A stretch of 64,000 nucleotides of DNA from NCBI RefSeq assembly GCF_000292245.2, contig NZ_ALPT02000005.1, positions 25,881-89,880 on the forward strand, written 5' to 3'. Every line of letters begins with the position of its first letter. Position 1 is the stretch's first letter. The translations under genes were made by a program, and so were the position numbers. Source of the DNA: Alkalihalobacillus alcalophilus ATCC 27647 = CGMCC 1.3604 (GTDB lineage: Bacteria; Bacillota; Bacilli; Bacillales; Bacillaceae_D). Below, in pieces: positions 51,961 through 60,660 of the stretch. The notes under the pieces were generated by a model. It was given only the letters and a program-made list of their open reading frames with translations, did not search any database and was not told the DNA's origin.

Positions 51961-52544
51961 ATGAACGATAAGAAGAACTTAATTCCAATTTTATTATTTA
52001 TTTGTAGTTACTTATTGATTCAACTTTACCATTTCAATCAGCTACTCTTTCTATATACTGCATCCGCACTTGCTTTGATTGTTTCCAGCTGGCAACTAAA
52101 CAAATGGTCCAAACGTCAAAAAAAACTAAAACAGTTAGCCTCGAAATCTAATTCAGATTTAACGACGGTCGAATTACATCAATTACTAAAGCTTTTATTT
52201 AAAAAGCAAGGCTATCAAGTCGAAGAAAATGAAGGAATTGCTGCTTTTTTATTAAAGAAAAACAAAAGAAAACATCTGTTTTTATCCAAAATAAAGAGGT
52301 TACAAGCCCAACGATCCAGCAACTTATTAACTATAATCAAAACAAAATGGTTAATCATAGCTTTCTAGTCTGCATCGAAGGCTATTCCTTATCAACTAAA
52401 AAGTTAGCTCATGCCAACCGAATTACATTAATTAATGAAAACGTATTAGATGCGATGAAGGAACATATTTTACAAAGAAGATTCTTTTCGACTAAGCAGC
52501 AAACGTCCGAGAAAAACTCTTCTTCACGCTCCGTTGATTCTTAA
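51961..52544 (+). pseudogene. Frameshifted membrane-anchored Mrr-like protein
   Basis: Two overlapping frames form one ancestral gene. The first starts at the ATG at 51961 (AAGGAGG upstream), with a membrane hairpin (IPILLFICSYLLIQLY and LLFLYTASALALIVSSW) and then TTVELHQLLKLLFKKQGYQV. It continues only as nonsense after about 52275 and stops at 52368. The second frame supplies TSVFIQNKEVTSPTIQQL, then VNHSFLVCIEGYS and ITLINENVLDAMKEHIL to 52544. Joined, they match the layout of the gene at 39457, keeping the Q-x-K motif (IQNKE) but lacking the Asp (GIA instead of GAD). One extra base in the A-rich stretch AACAAAAGAAAAC explains the break. Probably non-catalytic even if intact. Confidence 0.7.
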
Positions 52545-52628
52545 TCTTAAAAGGGAGAACAAGAAGCTATCAAATTGCAACCGCCTACATGATAGCTTCT
52601 ATTTCCTTTTTTTGACCTGCACTCAACG

Positions 52629-53115
52629 CATTACATACTGCTGGCTTTTCGGACTCTAATCCTGGCACCTCTCTAATTTCATTGCCTATCTCAGTTTTTT
52701 CGCACTCTAATCTCGGCAATTCTCTAATTTCATTACCTATCTCAGCTTTTTCGCACTCTAATCCCAGCAACCCACAAGTTTCATTACCTATCCCAGCTTT
52801 TTCGCACTCTAATCTCCACAACCCACAAGTTTCATTACCTATCCCAGCTTTTTCGCACTCTAATCCCAGCAACCCACAAGTTTCATTACCTATCCCAGCT
52901 TTTTCGCACTCTAATCTCCACAACCCACAAGTTTCATTACCTATCTCTGCTTTTTCGCACTCTAATCTCCACAACCCACAAGTTTCATTACCTATCCCAG
53001 CTTTTTCGCACCCAAATCCTCGCAACTCTCAAATTTCATTACCAAATAATCCTTTTTCGTACCCTACTCCACACAACTCTCAAATTTCATTACCAATCCC
53101 AATCAATTTTCAAAC
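52629..53115 (+). repeat. Array of nine to ten 51-bp tandem repeats (locus 2)
   Basis: Units start at 52677, 52728, 52779, 52830, 52881, 52932, 52983, 53034 and 53085 (partial), with a degenerate copy before them from 52629. The period is exactly 51 bp with no indels. Core words are TTTCATTACCTATCCCAGC and TTTTTCGCACTCTAATC, then a variable 15-base end (TCCACAACCCACAAG or CCAGCAACCCACAAG). It fills a convergent gap, as locus 1 does. Frames are open on both strands because 51 is a multiple of three; the plus-strand frame gives SLPIPAFSHSNLHNPQV, in the same phase as locus 1. Confidence 0.95.
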
Positions 53116-53175
53116 AAACAAAAAAGACCCCATAAAGCCAGTGTCTACTAGCCTCATGGAACCTTCTTATGCTAC

Positions 53176-54006
53176 CTACTTATCTTCAAAGGTAATATTA
53201 ACACCTTTATCGATGTTTTTTGCACAAATTGCCAAACTCCCCCATGTGACGAATCCAATCACAACAAGATAAATGGCAAATCCAATTAGATTGCTCCACC
53301 AACCCGATGCTAAGTTTCCTTCTAACATACCAATGAGAAAGGAAGGTATCCCATGTTCAGATTCCGCCGCATTCAAAATATCACCTAAGTACTCATTTGG
53401 GAAAAAGGTGAGTGCTGTCGGAATGAAGACGATAAACAAGTAAAAAAATAACATCATCATCATAATGATCGAGCTTGCTGTATCAACCCGGTTTTGTGGA
53501 TTATTTGGATTGTATTTACTTCCAATGCTACTAATAAATAGGCCAATCGCTACAGCTCCTACTAACACACCCGTAACCCCTAGCCAGCCTAAGAAGATGC
53601 TTATGACAGACCAATTAAAAATTAGGCCTGAAACGATTTGTACTATTGCTACAAATACAGTCATTATGATTACATTCGCCCAAAACTTACCCATGGCTAC
53701 CTTCCAACCAGATAGTGGAAGAACTCGTAATAAATCAATCGCATACGCTTCACGGCCTAAAGACCCTGCACTAAAAAATCCGGACACTAATACGGCCATA
53801 AAACAAAAACTCACTTGTAATGTTGGCCACGTGATATAAGGAGCTTGCTGTAAGGCAGACCAGCCGCCTTCAAAATCTCGTAAATTCAAAAAGGGAAAAA
53901 TGATAATAACCAATGTCGGAATAACCGCAGTCCACTCCCGAACATCTCGTTTAATCATAAGCCATTCCTTTTTACTCATCATTCGAATCGGTCCATTAAG
54001 GGTCAC
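53176..54006 (-). CDS. ABC-2 type permease, C-terminal half (separated from the N-terminal half by a frame break)
   Basis: A 276-residue segment with six or so helices. It begins, after GTG at 54006, with GPIRMMSKKEWLMIKRDVRE followed by a hydrophobic stretch, which looks like the middle of a PF16949-type permease of about 560 residues rather than a protein start. No ribosome site precedes the GTG: the bases upstream are all A and T. It overlaps the preceding frame by four bases (GTGA), and the two are related by a -1 shift at A_AAA_AAG. I read the two halves as one ancestral permease. Confidence 0.8.
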   Translation of the reverse strand: MTLNGPIRMMSKKEWLMIKRDVREWTAVIPTLVIIIFPFLNLRDFEGGWSALQQAPYITWPTLQVSFCFMAVLVSGFFSAGSLGREAYAIDLLRVLPLSGWKVAMGKFWANVIIMTVFVAIVQIVSGLIFNWSVISIFLGWLGVTGVLVGAVAIGLFISSIGSKYNPNNPQNRVDTASSIIMMMMLFFYLFIVFIPTALTFFPNEYLGDILNAAESEHGIPSFLIGMLEGNLASGWWSNLIGFAIYLVVIGFVTWGSLAICAKNIDKGVNITFEDK

Positions 54007-54875
54007 TTTTTTATTTTTTTCTTTTCGTTTTTCTTTTTCCTTCCACTCGATTCACTTAGGTTAACCCAACCGGTTAGTAACGCTCTTTCCACCAAAATAG
54101 ATGAAATCCAAAATATAAATAGCGTTAAAATGATTAAAAATATCAACATGATGACGGTCTTCAGTTGCCATTCTCCCAATAAAGAGTCCGTTAAAACAAC
54201 AGCCCCCCAATGCATCGGTAGCCACTCTGGAATTCCAGCAAGTTGGCCCCACTCCATGTTCTCATCAAGTGAAAAGAAGCTACCATTTAATAATTGAAAA
54301 CCTAAATAAAAGGTGATCCCAGCTAAAGCAGAAACAGCAGTAAAAAGCTCCTTTGCTTTTGTTGGAGGGATTAATTGAATTAATAATAAGTTGATTAAAT
54401 AAGCAAGTGATACACCTAAAATGGTAAAGAAAAAAGTCACAATATAACTAATCGGGTAATAGTAAATAGAAGCTCCTGCCGACACCCCAAAGACGGTCAG
54501 ACAAAAAACAGCAAATAAATAGGCAATAATCGGTATACCTAATAAGTTCAATAGAAATTTTGCCCAAAAGATATCTTTGACTTTGACAGGCAACGTAAAT
54601 AATAATTCAAGATCACTCTCACTAAACAAACGATTAAAGACAAGCGGAATCGTAAAAATAAGTAAAACGAGTGAGAGTAGCAAAAGCCCATACTCATTGA
54701 TGATTGGAATCGCTTGTTCAGGAGCATGTCTGGCCAGCATCATGATAAAACTTCCTGCTATAAATAAAACGAAGAGTCCTATGAACGCTAAAAAAGCATA
54801 AGCAAATACTTTAGTCGTATTTGAAGATAAATCGCGATACTCATGTTTAATGAACATTTTCAAAAGGCGGAACAT
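54003..54875 (-). CDS. ABC-2 type permease, N-terminal half
   Basis: A 290-residue membrane protein with about six helices. It begins MFRLLKMFIKHEYRDLSSNT and carries PLVFNRLFSESDLELLFTLPV, a block seen in the N-terminal part of PF16949-type permeases (putative ABC exporter subunit). It ends in a lysine-rich tail (SGRKKKNEKKKIKK) followed immediately by TGA. In homologues I recall, a similar basic linker continues into the second half. The ATG overlaps the ATPase stop codon (TAATG). Substrate unknown. Confidence 0.82.
   Translation of the reverse strand: MFRLLKMFIKHEYRDLSSNTTKVFAYAFLAFIGLFVLFIAGSFIMMLARHAPEQAIPIINEYGLLLLSLVLLIFTIPLVFNRLFSESDLELLFTLPVKVKDIFWAKFLLNLLGIPIIAYLFAVFCLTVFGVSAGASIYYYPISYIVTFFFTILGVSLAYLINLLLIQLIPPTKAKELFTAVSALAGITFYLGFQLLNGSFFSLDENMEWGQLAGIPEWLPMHWGAVVLTDSLLGEWQLKTVIMLIFLIILTLFIFWISSILVERALLTGWVNLSESSGRKKKNEKKKIKK
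54006..54012 (-). other. A_AAA_AAG slippery heptamer directly before a stop codon
   Basis: On the minus strand the zero frame reads ATA AAA AAG TGA. The bases A-AAA-AAG are the classical bacterial -1 frameshift heptamer (as in dnaX), correctly phased, with TGA next. A -1 slip continues GTG ACC CTT into the second permease half. A GGAAGG stretch lies about 30 bases upstream; I see no clear downstream stem-loop. Confidence 0.7.
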
Positions 54876-55648
54876 TAAACTTCCTCCTCTTTCATACTCG
54901 AGACAAGAAGTTGAGATTCGGCATCTCCTGTTAAATCTAAGAAAATATCTTCTAAAGTCGAATCATTTCCTCTTTCTTTTTTTAATTCATCCATAGAAGC
55001 GACTGTGATGAGTTGTCCATCTTTAATAATCCCAACTCGATCACACATTTGCTCGGCTATTTCTAAAATATGTGTCGACATAAAAACCGTCATGCCATCA
55101 TCACATAATTGTCTTAGTAAGCTTTTTAATATTTTTGCACTTTTTGGATCTAAACCAACTGTCGGCTCATCCAAAAATAAAATCTCAGGTTTATGTATTA
55201 AAGCGGCACAGAGGGAGAGTTTTTGTTTCATTCCATGTGAATAATCACCAGCATATTCATCTAAACGACCCTTTAACGAAAATAACTCTGTATAATGATT
55301 CATTCGTTGTTCAAATAACTCATCTTCAACTTCAAATACACTCGCGATAAACTCTAAATATTCCCGCCCTGTCAGCTTCGGATAAATTAAAGGCTGGTCA
55401 GGGACATAAGCCATTTTCTTTTTCACTTCAATTGGCTTTTTTGCAATATCCATTCCGACCAACTCGACAAAACCAGCTGTAGGTTCTAATAAACCTGTCA
55501 TCATTTTAATCGTTGTTGTTTTACCCGAGCCATTAGGCCCAAGAAAACAAAATAATTCCCCTTTATTCACCGTTAGATTGACTTCTTTGACCGCGTATTT
55601 TGTTCTAAATCGTTTCTCCAACTTCACAAGTCGAATCGCTGTTGGCAT
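54875..55648 (-). CDS. ABC transporter ATP-binding protein (ABC-2 exporter)
   Basis: A protein of about 257 residues. Walker A is GPNGSGKTT, Q-loop MAYVPDQPLIYPKLTGREYL, signature YSHGMKQKLSLCAAL (a CcmA/DrrA-like variant), Walker B ILFLDEPTVGLDP, and H-loop STHILEIAEQ. This is the exporter type paired with ABC-2 permeases. The frame reaches an ATG at 55672 without a ribosome site; the ATG at 55648 (MPTAIRLVKLEKRF) has AGGGG upstream and is preferred. It heads an operon with the split permease. Confidence 0.9.
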   Translation of the reverse strand: MPTAIRLVKLEKRFRTKYAVKEVNLTVNKGELFCFLGPNGSGKTTTIKMMTGLLEPTAGFVELVGMDIAKKPIEVKKKMAYVPDQPLIYPKLTGREYLEFIASVFEVEDELFEQRMNHYTELFSLKGRLDEYAGDYSHGMKQKLSLCAALIHKPEILFLDEPTVGLDPKSAKILKSLLRQLCDDGMTVFMSTHILEIAEQMCDRVGIIKDGQLITVASMDELKKERGNDSTLEDIFLDLTGDAESQLLVSSMKEEEV

Positions 55649-55738
55649 CTTACCCCTACTTTCTTTTTTCATTCTTAGTATTACTTTATCAAATTAATCC
55701 CAATTAAAACAAAGGTTAAGAGAATACAGCAGGGCTTT

Positions 55739-56020
55739 CTAAACACTCCTACTGGTCAAGATATATTTTTTGGTTATATAAATAAAAAAGGCTCCTGCTA
55801 ACGCAACAACAAAAAAAGACACAAAAAAGATGCCGGGAATTGGCCCTTGGTTAATCGAACCAAAATTCACTTCCGATTGAAGAAACGCTACACTATCATA
55901 GGCGTAGATAATATCCGGTTTATACAAAATAGTTGCAAACCAAGTGTAAACAAAAGCTCCAACGAAATAGAGAATATGAACGATAAGAGAGAAAAAGATA
56001 GATTGAAAGAATAACTTCAT
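55739..56020 (-). CDS. Small membrane protein of unknown function
   Basis: A 93-residue protein with two or three predicted helices (IFFSLIVHILYFVGAFVYTW near the N-terminus; GIFFVSFFVVALAGAFFIYI near the C-terminus) joined by a loop of about 30 residues containing IIYAYDSVAFLQSEVNFG. The ATG at 56020 has TAGG eight bases upstream; a GTG at 56029 is also in frame but lies within that site. I do not recognise the family. It sits alone between the ABC exporter and pucG. Confidence 0.7.
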   Translation of the reverse strand: MKLFFQSIFFSLIVHILYFVGAFVYTWFATILYKPDIIYAYDSVAFLQSEVNFGSINQGPIPGIFFVSFFVVALAGAFFIYITKKYILTSRSV

Positions 56021-56146
56021 ATAAGACACCTACTAACCTAATCATTTCCTTTTATTATACATGATCCCCCTAAAACTAAAACCAATATTTCCCTTAATTT
56101 CAAAAGAAAAAATGGCTAAAGCATCTGCTTCAACCATTCCCACTGT

Positions 56147-57397
56147 TTATAAAACGGCCCGTTCTTCTTTTAGAGCTTCTGAATAATAGGACAAAGCAGC
56201 CTGCACCGCCTCACCTCGATGAACCGATACGCCACTGGCTATAAGTACCGCTTCAAGGGCACCAAGTGTTAACAAAACATTTCGTTTTTGACAGCTATAC
56301 CCCATCGTCCCAATTCTCCAGATCTTCCCCGCGAGCGGACCAAATGAACTCGCAATTTCAATTCCAAATTCATCAAGCAGCATCCTCCTTACTTGCTCTC
56401 CATTCACTCCCGCTGGAATAGAAATACATGTAACCGTCGGCATCTTGCTCGCCTCATCACCGAATAAAGTAAGCCCCATCGCTTTAATTCCCGCCACTAA
56501 TGCTTGTTCATTTACGCGATGGCGCTCAAAACGCTGCTCCAATCCTTCCTCAAGAATTAACTTCAACCCTTCATTTAATCCGTAAAGCATAGCTGTTGCT
56601 TCAGTATGATGATTCAAACGGGCTGGGCTCCAATAATCCTGTAATTGACTTAAATCAAAATAATTGCTTTTAATTCTTCTTTTCACATTTACTTCAGATC
56701 TTTCCGTAATCAACCCTTGTTCAATCGATTTTCTTTCTTTTAGTATGTTTTCAACTCGCTCGTTATAAGTTAGTGGAGCCATTCCAGATGGGACTGACAA
56801 ACATTTTTGCGTCCCCGTAATCAGACCATCTATGAACCATTCATCCGTTTTGACGTCGGTACCGCCGACCGTCGCCACTGCATCGACAATGAATAAAATG
56901 TCAAGCTCACGACATGCTTTCCCGATTTCTTGAAGCGGCTGCATTCTTCCAGTCGATGTATCACCATGAACCATTGCCAATATTTTTGGTTGCTCTTTTT
57001 TTAAAGCCCTGATAATTTCTTCTGGCTCAAAGACTTGCCCCCACTCTTTCTCAATAATCGTCACTTCTGCTCCGCAACGTTCAGTAATTTCTTTTAATAA
57101 ATAACCAAAACGACCAAAGCAAGGAATCAGTACTTTATCGCCTTCTTCAATTACACTACAAAGCATTGCTTCAATTCCTGCTCGCGAAGTTCCATCGATC
57201 GGAAAAGCCCACTCGTTTTTTGTTTGGAGTACCTCCCGTAATAATTGCATCGTTTCATTCATAATCGATGTAAAGGCTGGATCAAATTGACCTAATATCG
57301 AATGAGACATCGCCTGTCGTACTCTCGGATCGACTTCTACTGGTCCTGGTGTCATAATCGTTCTAACCGGAATGTGTAAAGGCTGGTTTCCTCTCAT
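56147..57397 (-). CDS. pucG: (S)-ureidoglycine--glyoxylate aminotransferase PucG
   Basis: A 416-residue PLP enzyme, the same length as B. subtilis PucG. It opens RTIMTPGPVEVDPRVRQAMS. The PLP-binding lysine is in LITGTQKCLSVPSG (near residue 203), with the aspartate in LFIVDAVATVGG and the specificity region GTSRAGIEAML near residue 65. PucG transfers the amino group of ureidoglycine, made by allantoate amidohydrolase, to glyoxylate, giving oxalurate and glycine. The ATG at 57397 follows AAGGGGAG. It lies 16 bases downstream of pucF, so the two steps are co-transcribed. Confidence 0.92.
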   Translation of the reverse strand: MRGNQPLHIPVRTIMTPGPVEVDPRVRQAMSHSILGQFDPAFTSIMNETMQLLREVLQTKNEWAFPIDGTSRAGIEAMLCSVIEEGDKVLIPCFGRFGYLLKEITERCGAEVTIIEKEWGQVFEPEEIIRALKKEQPKILAMVHGDTSTGRMQPLQEIGKACRELDILFIVDAVATVGGTDVKTDEWFIDGLITGTQKCLSVPSGMAPLTYNERVENILKERKSIEQGLITERSEVNVKRRIKSNYFDLSQLQDYWSPARLNHHTEATAMLYGLNEGLKLILEEGLEQRFERHRVNEQALVAGIKAMGLTLFGDEASKMPTVTCISIPAGVNGEQVRRMLLDEFGIEIASSFGPLAGKIWRIGTMGYSCQKRNVLLTLGALEAVLIASGVSVHRGEAVQAALSYYSEALKEERAVL

Positions 57398-57413
57398 ATA
57401 GTTCTCCCCTTTT

Positions 57414-58658
57414 TTATTTCGCTAACTTATATAACGTCTGAAATAACACTTCTGTACCTGCTGCACAATCTTCTATACTTGACCACTCTAAAGGGTTATG
57501 ACTAATACCACCCTTAGACCGAACAAAAATCATCGCCATTTCTGTGATTTTGGTCATCATTAAAGAATCATGCCCGGCCCCACATGGTAACGTCATCGTC
57601 GGTATCTTTAATTCTCCACATGTATCGACAATTGACTGAACAAGTGCTGGTGAACATTTAGCTGGGTCGACTTCTTTATTGACTTCAATCTTGACTAATA
57701 CGCCACGTTTTTGAGAAATTTTTTTTAATAAAAGGTGAAGCTCCTCAATCATCTCCGTTCTTTTTTTAAGGTCAACATGCCTCACATCGACTGAAAATTT
57801 GGCCCTTCCTGGAATAATATTGACCCCACCTGGCTCAATATGAAGCTTCCCGACCGTACCGACACCATCATATGTTTTGGCTATTTGTTCAACAGCTAAC
57901 ATCATTTCCGCCATCGCAAGGGAAGCGTCTTTTCTCATATGCATCGGTGTTGCCCCAGCGTGGTCAGCACTGCCAATAACCTCGACCTGTAACCAAACAG
58001 GCCCTTGAATATGTGTGACTACACCGACCGATAAATTCTTTTCCTCTAGTACTTTCCCTTGTTCAATATGCATTTCAATAAAGGCCTTGAGCTCCTTTTT
58101 TTCCCTCTTACATTCTTTAAATTTTTCCGGCTCTAATCCAGCCTTTTTTAATGCTTCATATAAAGTTATTCCACTATCGTCTTTTAACTCTAAAGTTGAC
58201 AATTTCAACTCTCCAGCTACTGCTCGACTCCCAATGTATCCTGTCCCAAATCTAGTCCCTTCTTCATCTGTAAAAGAGACAACTTCAATCGGGTGCTCTA
58301 ATTGTATTTCCAATTCCTTTAACCTTCGAACCGCTTCAATCGCTCCTAATACACCTAATGTCCCATCAAATTTTCCACCATCATACACGGTATCAATATG
58401 CGAGCCTGTCATCACAACAGGAGCTTTTTGATTATTCCCTTCAAGTCGACCGATAATATTTCCGACGGCATCTATTTTTACACTTAAACCAGCAGCTTTC
58501 ATTAGCTCAATCAAAAACTCTCTCGCTAATAAATCTTCTTTTGATAACGATAATCGTGTATTCCCTCTTTCAGGGTACAACGGATCGTTTCCGATTTGAT
58601 TTATTCGTTCAATGGTTTCCCATAATCTCTTTTTATTAATTTGCATCGATGCTATCAT
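57414..58658 (-). CDS. pucF: Allantoate amidohydrolase PucF
   Basis: A 414-residue M20-family metallo-amidohydrolase. Metal-binding blocks are VMTGSHIDTVYDGGKFDG (His, Asp), VVSFTDEEGTRFG (Glu pair) and FIEMHIEQGKVLEE, with a final histidine in GGISHNPLEWSS. The dimer and substrate region GSADHAGATPMHMRKDA is typical of the allantoate/N-carbamoyl amino acid group. It converts allantoate to ureidoglycine, CO2 and ammonia. The ATG at 58658 follows GAGGGGG. A PucR-box-like sequence lies about 80 bases upstream, and pucG is directly downstream. Confidence 0.92.
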   Translation of the reverse strand: MIASMQINKKRLWETIERINQIGNDPLYPERGNTRLSLSKEDLLAREFLIELMKAAGLSVKIDAVGNIIGRLEGNNQKAPVVMTGSHIDTVYDGGKFDGTLGVLGAIEAVRRLKELEIQLEHPIEVVSFTDEEGTRFGTGYIGSRAVAGELKLSTLELKDDSGITLYEALKKAGLEPEKFKECKREKKELKAFIEMHIEQGKVLEEKNLSVGVVTHIQGPVWLQVEVIGSADHAGATPMHMRKDASLAMAEMMLAVEQIAKTYDGVGTVGKLHIEPGGVNIIPGRAKFSVDVRHVDLKKRTEMIEELHLLLKKISQKRGVLVKIEVNKEVDPAKCSPALVQSIVDTCGELKIPTMTLPCGAGHDSLMMTKITEMAMIFVRSKGGISHNPLEWSSIEDCAAGTEVLFQTLYKLAK

Positions 58659-58738
58659 GCTAGTCCCCCTCGTTAAGAATACACCCTATCTCGTATCGTC
58701 CATTCTAGTTCGTTTCTAAATGAGCGTCATTATGCATG

Positions 58739-58751
58739 TTAACCAAAAAGC
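58739..58751 (-). promoter_or_regulatory. PucR-box-like site upstream of pucFG
   Basis: On the minus strand GCTTTTTGGTTAA matches the TTGGTTAA core of the B. subtilis PucR box as I recall it (WWWCNTTGGTTAA), with three mismatches in the outer half. The rest of the 330-base gap holds a terminator at 58947 and nothing else recognised. Confidence 0.45.
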
Positions 58752-58946
58752 TTTATATCCTTTAGTTGTTTTAACTAATGAGTAAACATCATCCACCCAA
58801 AAGTGAATCTACCACCTTCTCTTTAATTCCTTATTAATAGAAGAATCCCCTTCTCTTCTCATCATTTTACATATCAAAAGCTTGGCAATCAGCCATGAAT
58901 TCATCTTTCTTTTACACCGGACTAGTAAATACTCGGCTTTTCCCAC

Positions 58947-58986
58947 AAAAAAGAAAGTTATCCGAATGGAAAACTCTCTTTTTTCT
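58947..58986 (-). terminator. Terminator of the substrate-binding protein gene
   Basis: On the minus strand AAAAAAGAGAGTT and AACTTTCTTTTTT pair around CCATTCGG, followed by the T-run. It starts a few bases after the stop codon at 58993. Confidence 0.75.
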
Positions 58987-58992
58987 AATGAC

Positions 58993-60006
58993 TTAAGGTA
59001 AAAAGCTTGAAGTGAATATTTGTGAAGCTTCGACTTTTTCATTTAATAATTCAAGTTCATATAATTGCTCAATTAACAGGGACCAGCGTTCTTCTGACAT
59101 GTAACCAACCCCATTTTCCGTTGCATCATGACCAAAAATGAAGTCTATTTGTTTGTCCGCTTCATCTGCTAGTTCATCTAAAGCAATTTCGGGATTGTCT
59201 TCATGAATGATTTCATTAATCTCATCTGAATGCTCCTTGTAGTACTCCCAACCTTTTAAGAAAGCCGCCACAAAACCTTTCGTTAATTCCTCATTCTCTT
59301 CTAAATAAGACTCTGTAGAAAAAAGGACAACCTGATAAGGATCATAACCAGATTCAGAGATTAACAATGTCTCAGTTGGCACTCCTTCCTTTTCAAGCAT
59401 ATAAGGTTCTGAAGTCACAAAGCTTTGGGTAACAGATTCTAAGTCTCCTAAAAAGTTCACATGCTGACCCGTATAAGCTAACTCTTCCACTCCTGACAAA
59501 TCATAAGCTCCTTTGAGGAATTCCCAATATGCGACACCAGGTTGAACATATGTCGCTCGTCCATTTAAATCTTCAAAGTCAGTGATGCCGGCCCCTTCAT
59601 GAAACATAAAAGCTTGTGGACTAGATTGCATAACCGCCGCAATTGACTTCACTTCTACCCCTTCATTTCGAGCAAGTAAAATTTGGTCGGCATGCGCTAG
59701 ACCAAACTCTGCACTTCCAGAAGCGACAATTTGAACACCTGAAACTTGTGGTCCACCCGGCTCCAATGTTACATCCAAACCAACCTCTTCAAAGTAGCCT
59801 TGCTCAACCGCCGCATAAGCACCACCATGCTGACTTTTTGGAAACCAGTTTAAAACGAGCTTCAGTTCTTGTAAATCACCTGTAGAACCCGACCCCGTAT
59901 TTGCTGATTGATCATTTGAAGCTCCACCACAAGCAGCTAATAAACTACTAACAACCATGAGTCCTACAACGATGAACCATTTTCTACTTTTAGGCTTTTT
60001 TATCAT
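58993..60006 (-). CDS. Orphan ABC substrate-binding lipoprotein, NMT1/THI5-like
   Basis: A 337-residue protein. A signal peptide ends at lipobox LLAACGGA (cysteine near 26). The mature domain begins LKLVLNWFPKSQHGGAYAAV and has YFEEVGLDVTLEPGGPQVSG, typical of NMT1-like proteins for riboflavin, pyrimidines or similar ring compounds. No ATPase or permease gene is adjacent, so it must share subunits encoded elsewhere. Its position inside the purine/allantoin genes suggests a ureide or nucleobase ligand; this is inference. The ATG at 60006 has GAGGGGG about 11 bases upstream. It has its own terminator. Confidence 0.82.
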   Translation of the reverse strand: MIKKPKSRKWFIVVGLMVVSSLLAACGGASNDQSANTGSGSTGDLQELKLVLNWFPKSQHGGAYAAVEQGYFEEVGLDVTLEPGGPQVSGVQIVASGSAEFGLAHADQILLARNEGVEVKSIAAVMQSSPQAFMFHEGAGITDFEDLNGRATYVQPGVAYWEFLKGAYDLSGVEELAYTGQHVNFLGDLESVTQSFVTSEPYMLEKEGVPTETLLISESGYDPYQVVLFSTESYLEENEELTKGFVAAFLKGWEYYKEHSDEINEIIHEDNPEIALDELADEADKQIDFIFGHDATENGVGYMSEERWSLLIEQLYELELLNEKVEASQIFTSSFLP

Positions 60007-60308
60007 TCAATTATTTCCCCCTCTTAATTGAGCATCCTTTTGCCATTCTGTTCTGTTACACAAAATTATATGAAGATGAAAGGGTGTGATCATTGTACAG
60101 GATGACTAAATTGAAGATAAATCTATAGTTACTTTAAACAATCCAAACCATCATACCGTCTCTTCTATTCTGGCAATCAAAGTTGGAAATAGACAATTGC
60201 CTAGTAAACAGTCAAATAAGTTGCTCAAGACAAACAGTTAGGTTAACTTACAAACTTTCGAATCCCTTCATATCATAAGGATGTTGTTACGCATTGGTGC
60301 TTTTTTTG
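60007..60308. other. Intergenic stretch with a weak PucR-like inverted motif
   Basis: Mostly A/T-rich sequence without a gene. GTTAGGTTAACTTAC at about 60238-60252 contains AGGTTAA, one base from the PucR core, and is itself nearly symmetrical. I see no convincing promoter or terminator, so the upstream HIU hydrolase transcript may continue into the binding-protein gene. Confidence 0.35.
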
Positions 60309-60644
60309 TTAACTACCACGATATGTACTATAACCACCTGGTGCAATTAATAGAGGAATATGATAATGCTCCTCTTTATTAGTTACAGAAAATTGAATCG
60401 GCACTTTATCTAAAAAAGTATCTTTGCCAAAGTACGTTCCTACATAAAAAACTAATTCATAAACGCCTTCAGTTAAATCTTCCCCCTCAAGTAAGGGGTA
60501 ATCAATACGGCCATTTTGATTCGTTTCAAATGTACCTAATATAAATCGTTTTTCTGAATCAAGCTTCCACAAATCAATTTTAACTTGAGCTGCTGGTTTT
60601 CCTATACTCGTATCTAACACATGTGTCGTTAATGCTCCTGCCAT
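60309..60644 (-). CDS. pucM: 5-hydroxyisourate hydrolase (transthyretin-like)
   Basis: A 111-residue protein. It opens GALTTHVLDTSIGKPA with the active-site histidine, has GRIDYPLLEG with the arginine region, and ends in HYHIPLLIAPGGYSTYRGS, the C-terminal YRGS tetrapeptide that distinguishes HIU hydrolases from transthyretins. It hydrolyses 5-hydroxyisourate to OHCU in uric acid breakdown. A GTG at 60656 is in frame, but the ATG at 60644, after AAGGTGGGG, gives the usual MAGALTTH start. It follows the OHCU decarboxylase gene by 16 bases. Confidence 0.93.
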   Translation of the reverse strand: MAGALTTHVLDTSIGKPAAQVKIDLWKLDSEKRFILGTFETNQNGRIDYPLLEGEDLTEGVYELVFYVGTYFGKDTFLDKVPIQFSVTNKEEHYHIPLLIAPGGYSTYRGS

Positions 60645-60660
60645 TAGACTCCCCACCTTT

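Noticed and set aside
52585..53272. Long open frames on both strands across locus 2 (146 and 196 codons)
   Set aside because: Both are by-products of a stop-free 51-bp unit; no ribosome sites, and the plus-strand frame runs antisense into the permease gene.
58809..59042. Minus-strand frame of 77 codons overlapping the end of the substrate-binding protein gene
   Set aside because: It overlaps the gene end and the terminator, has no ribosome site and an implausible basic/aromatic composition.
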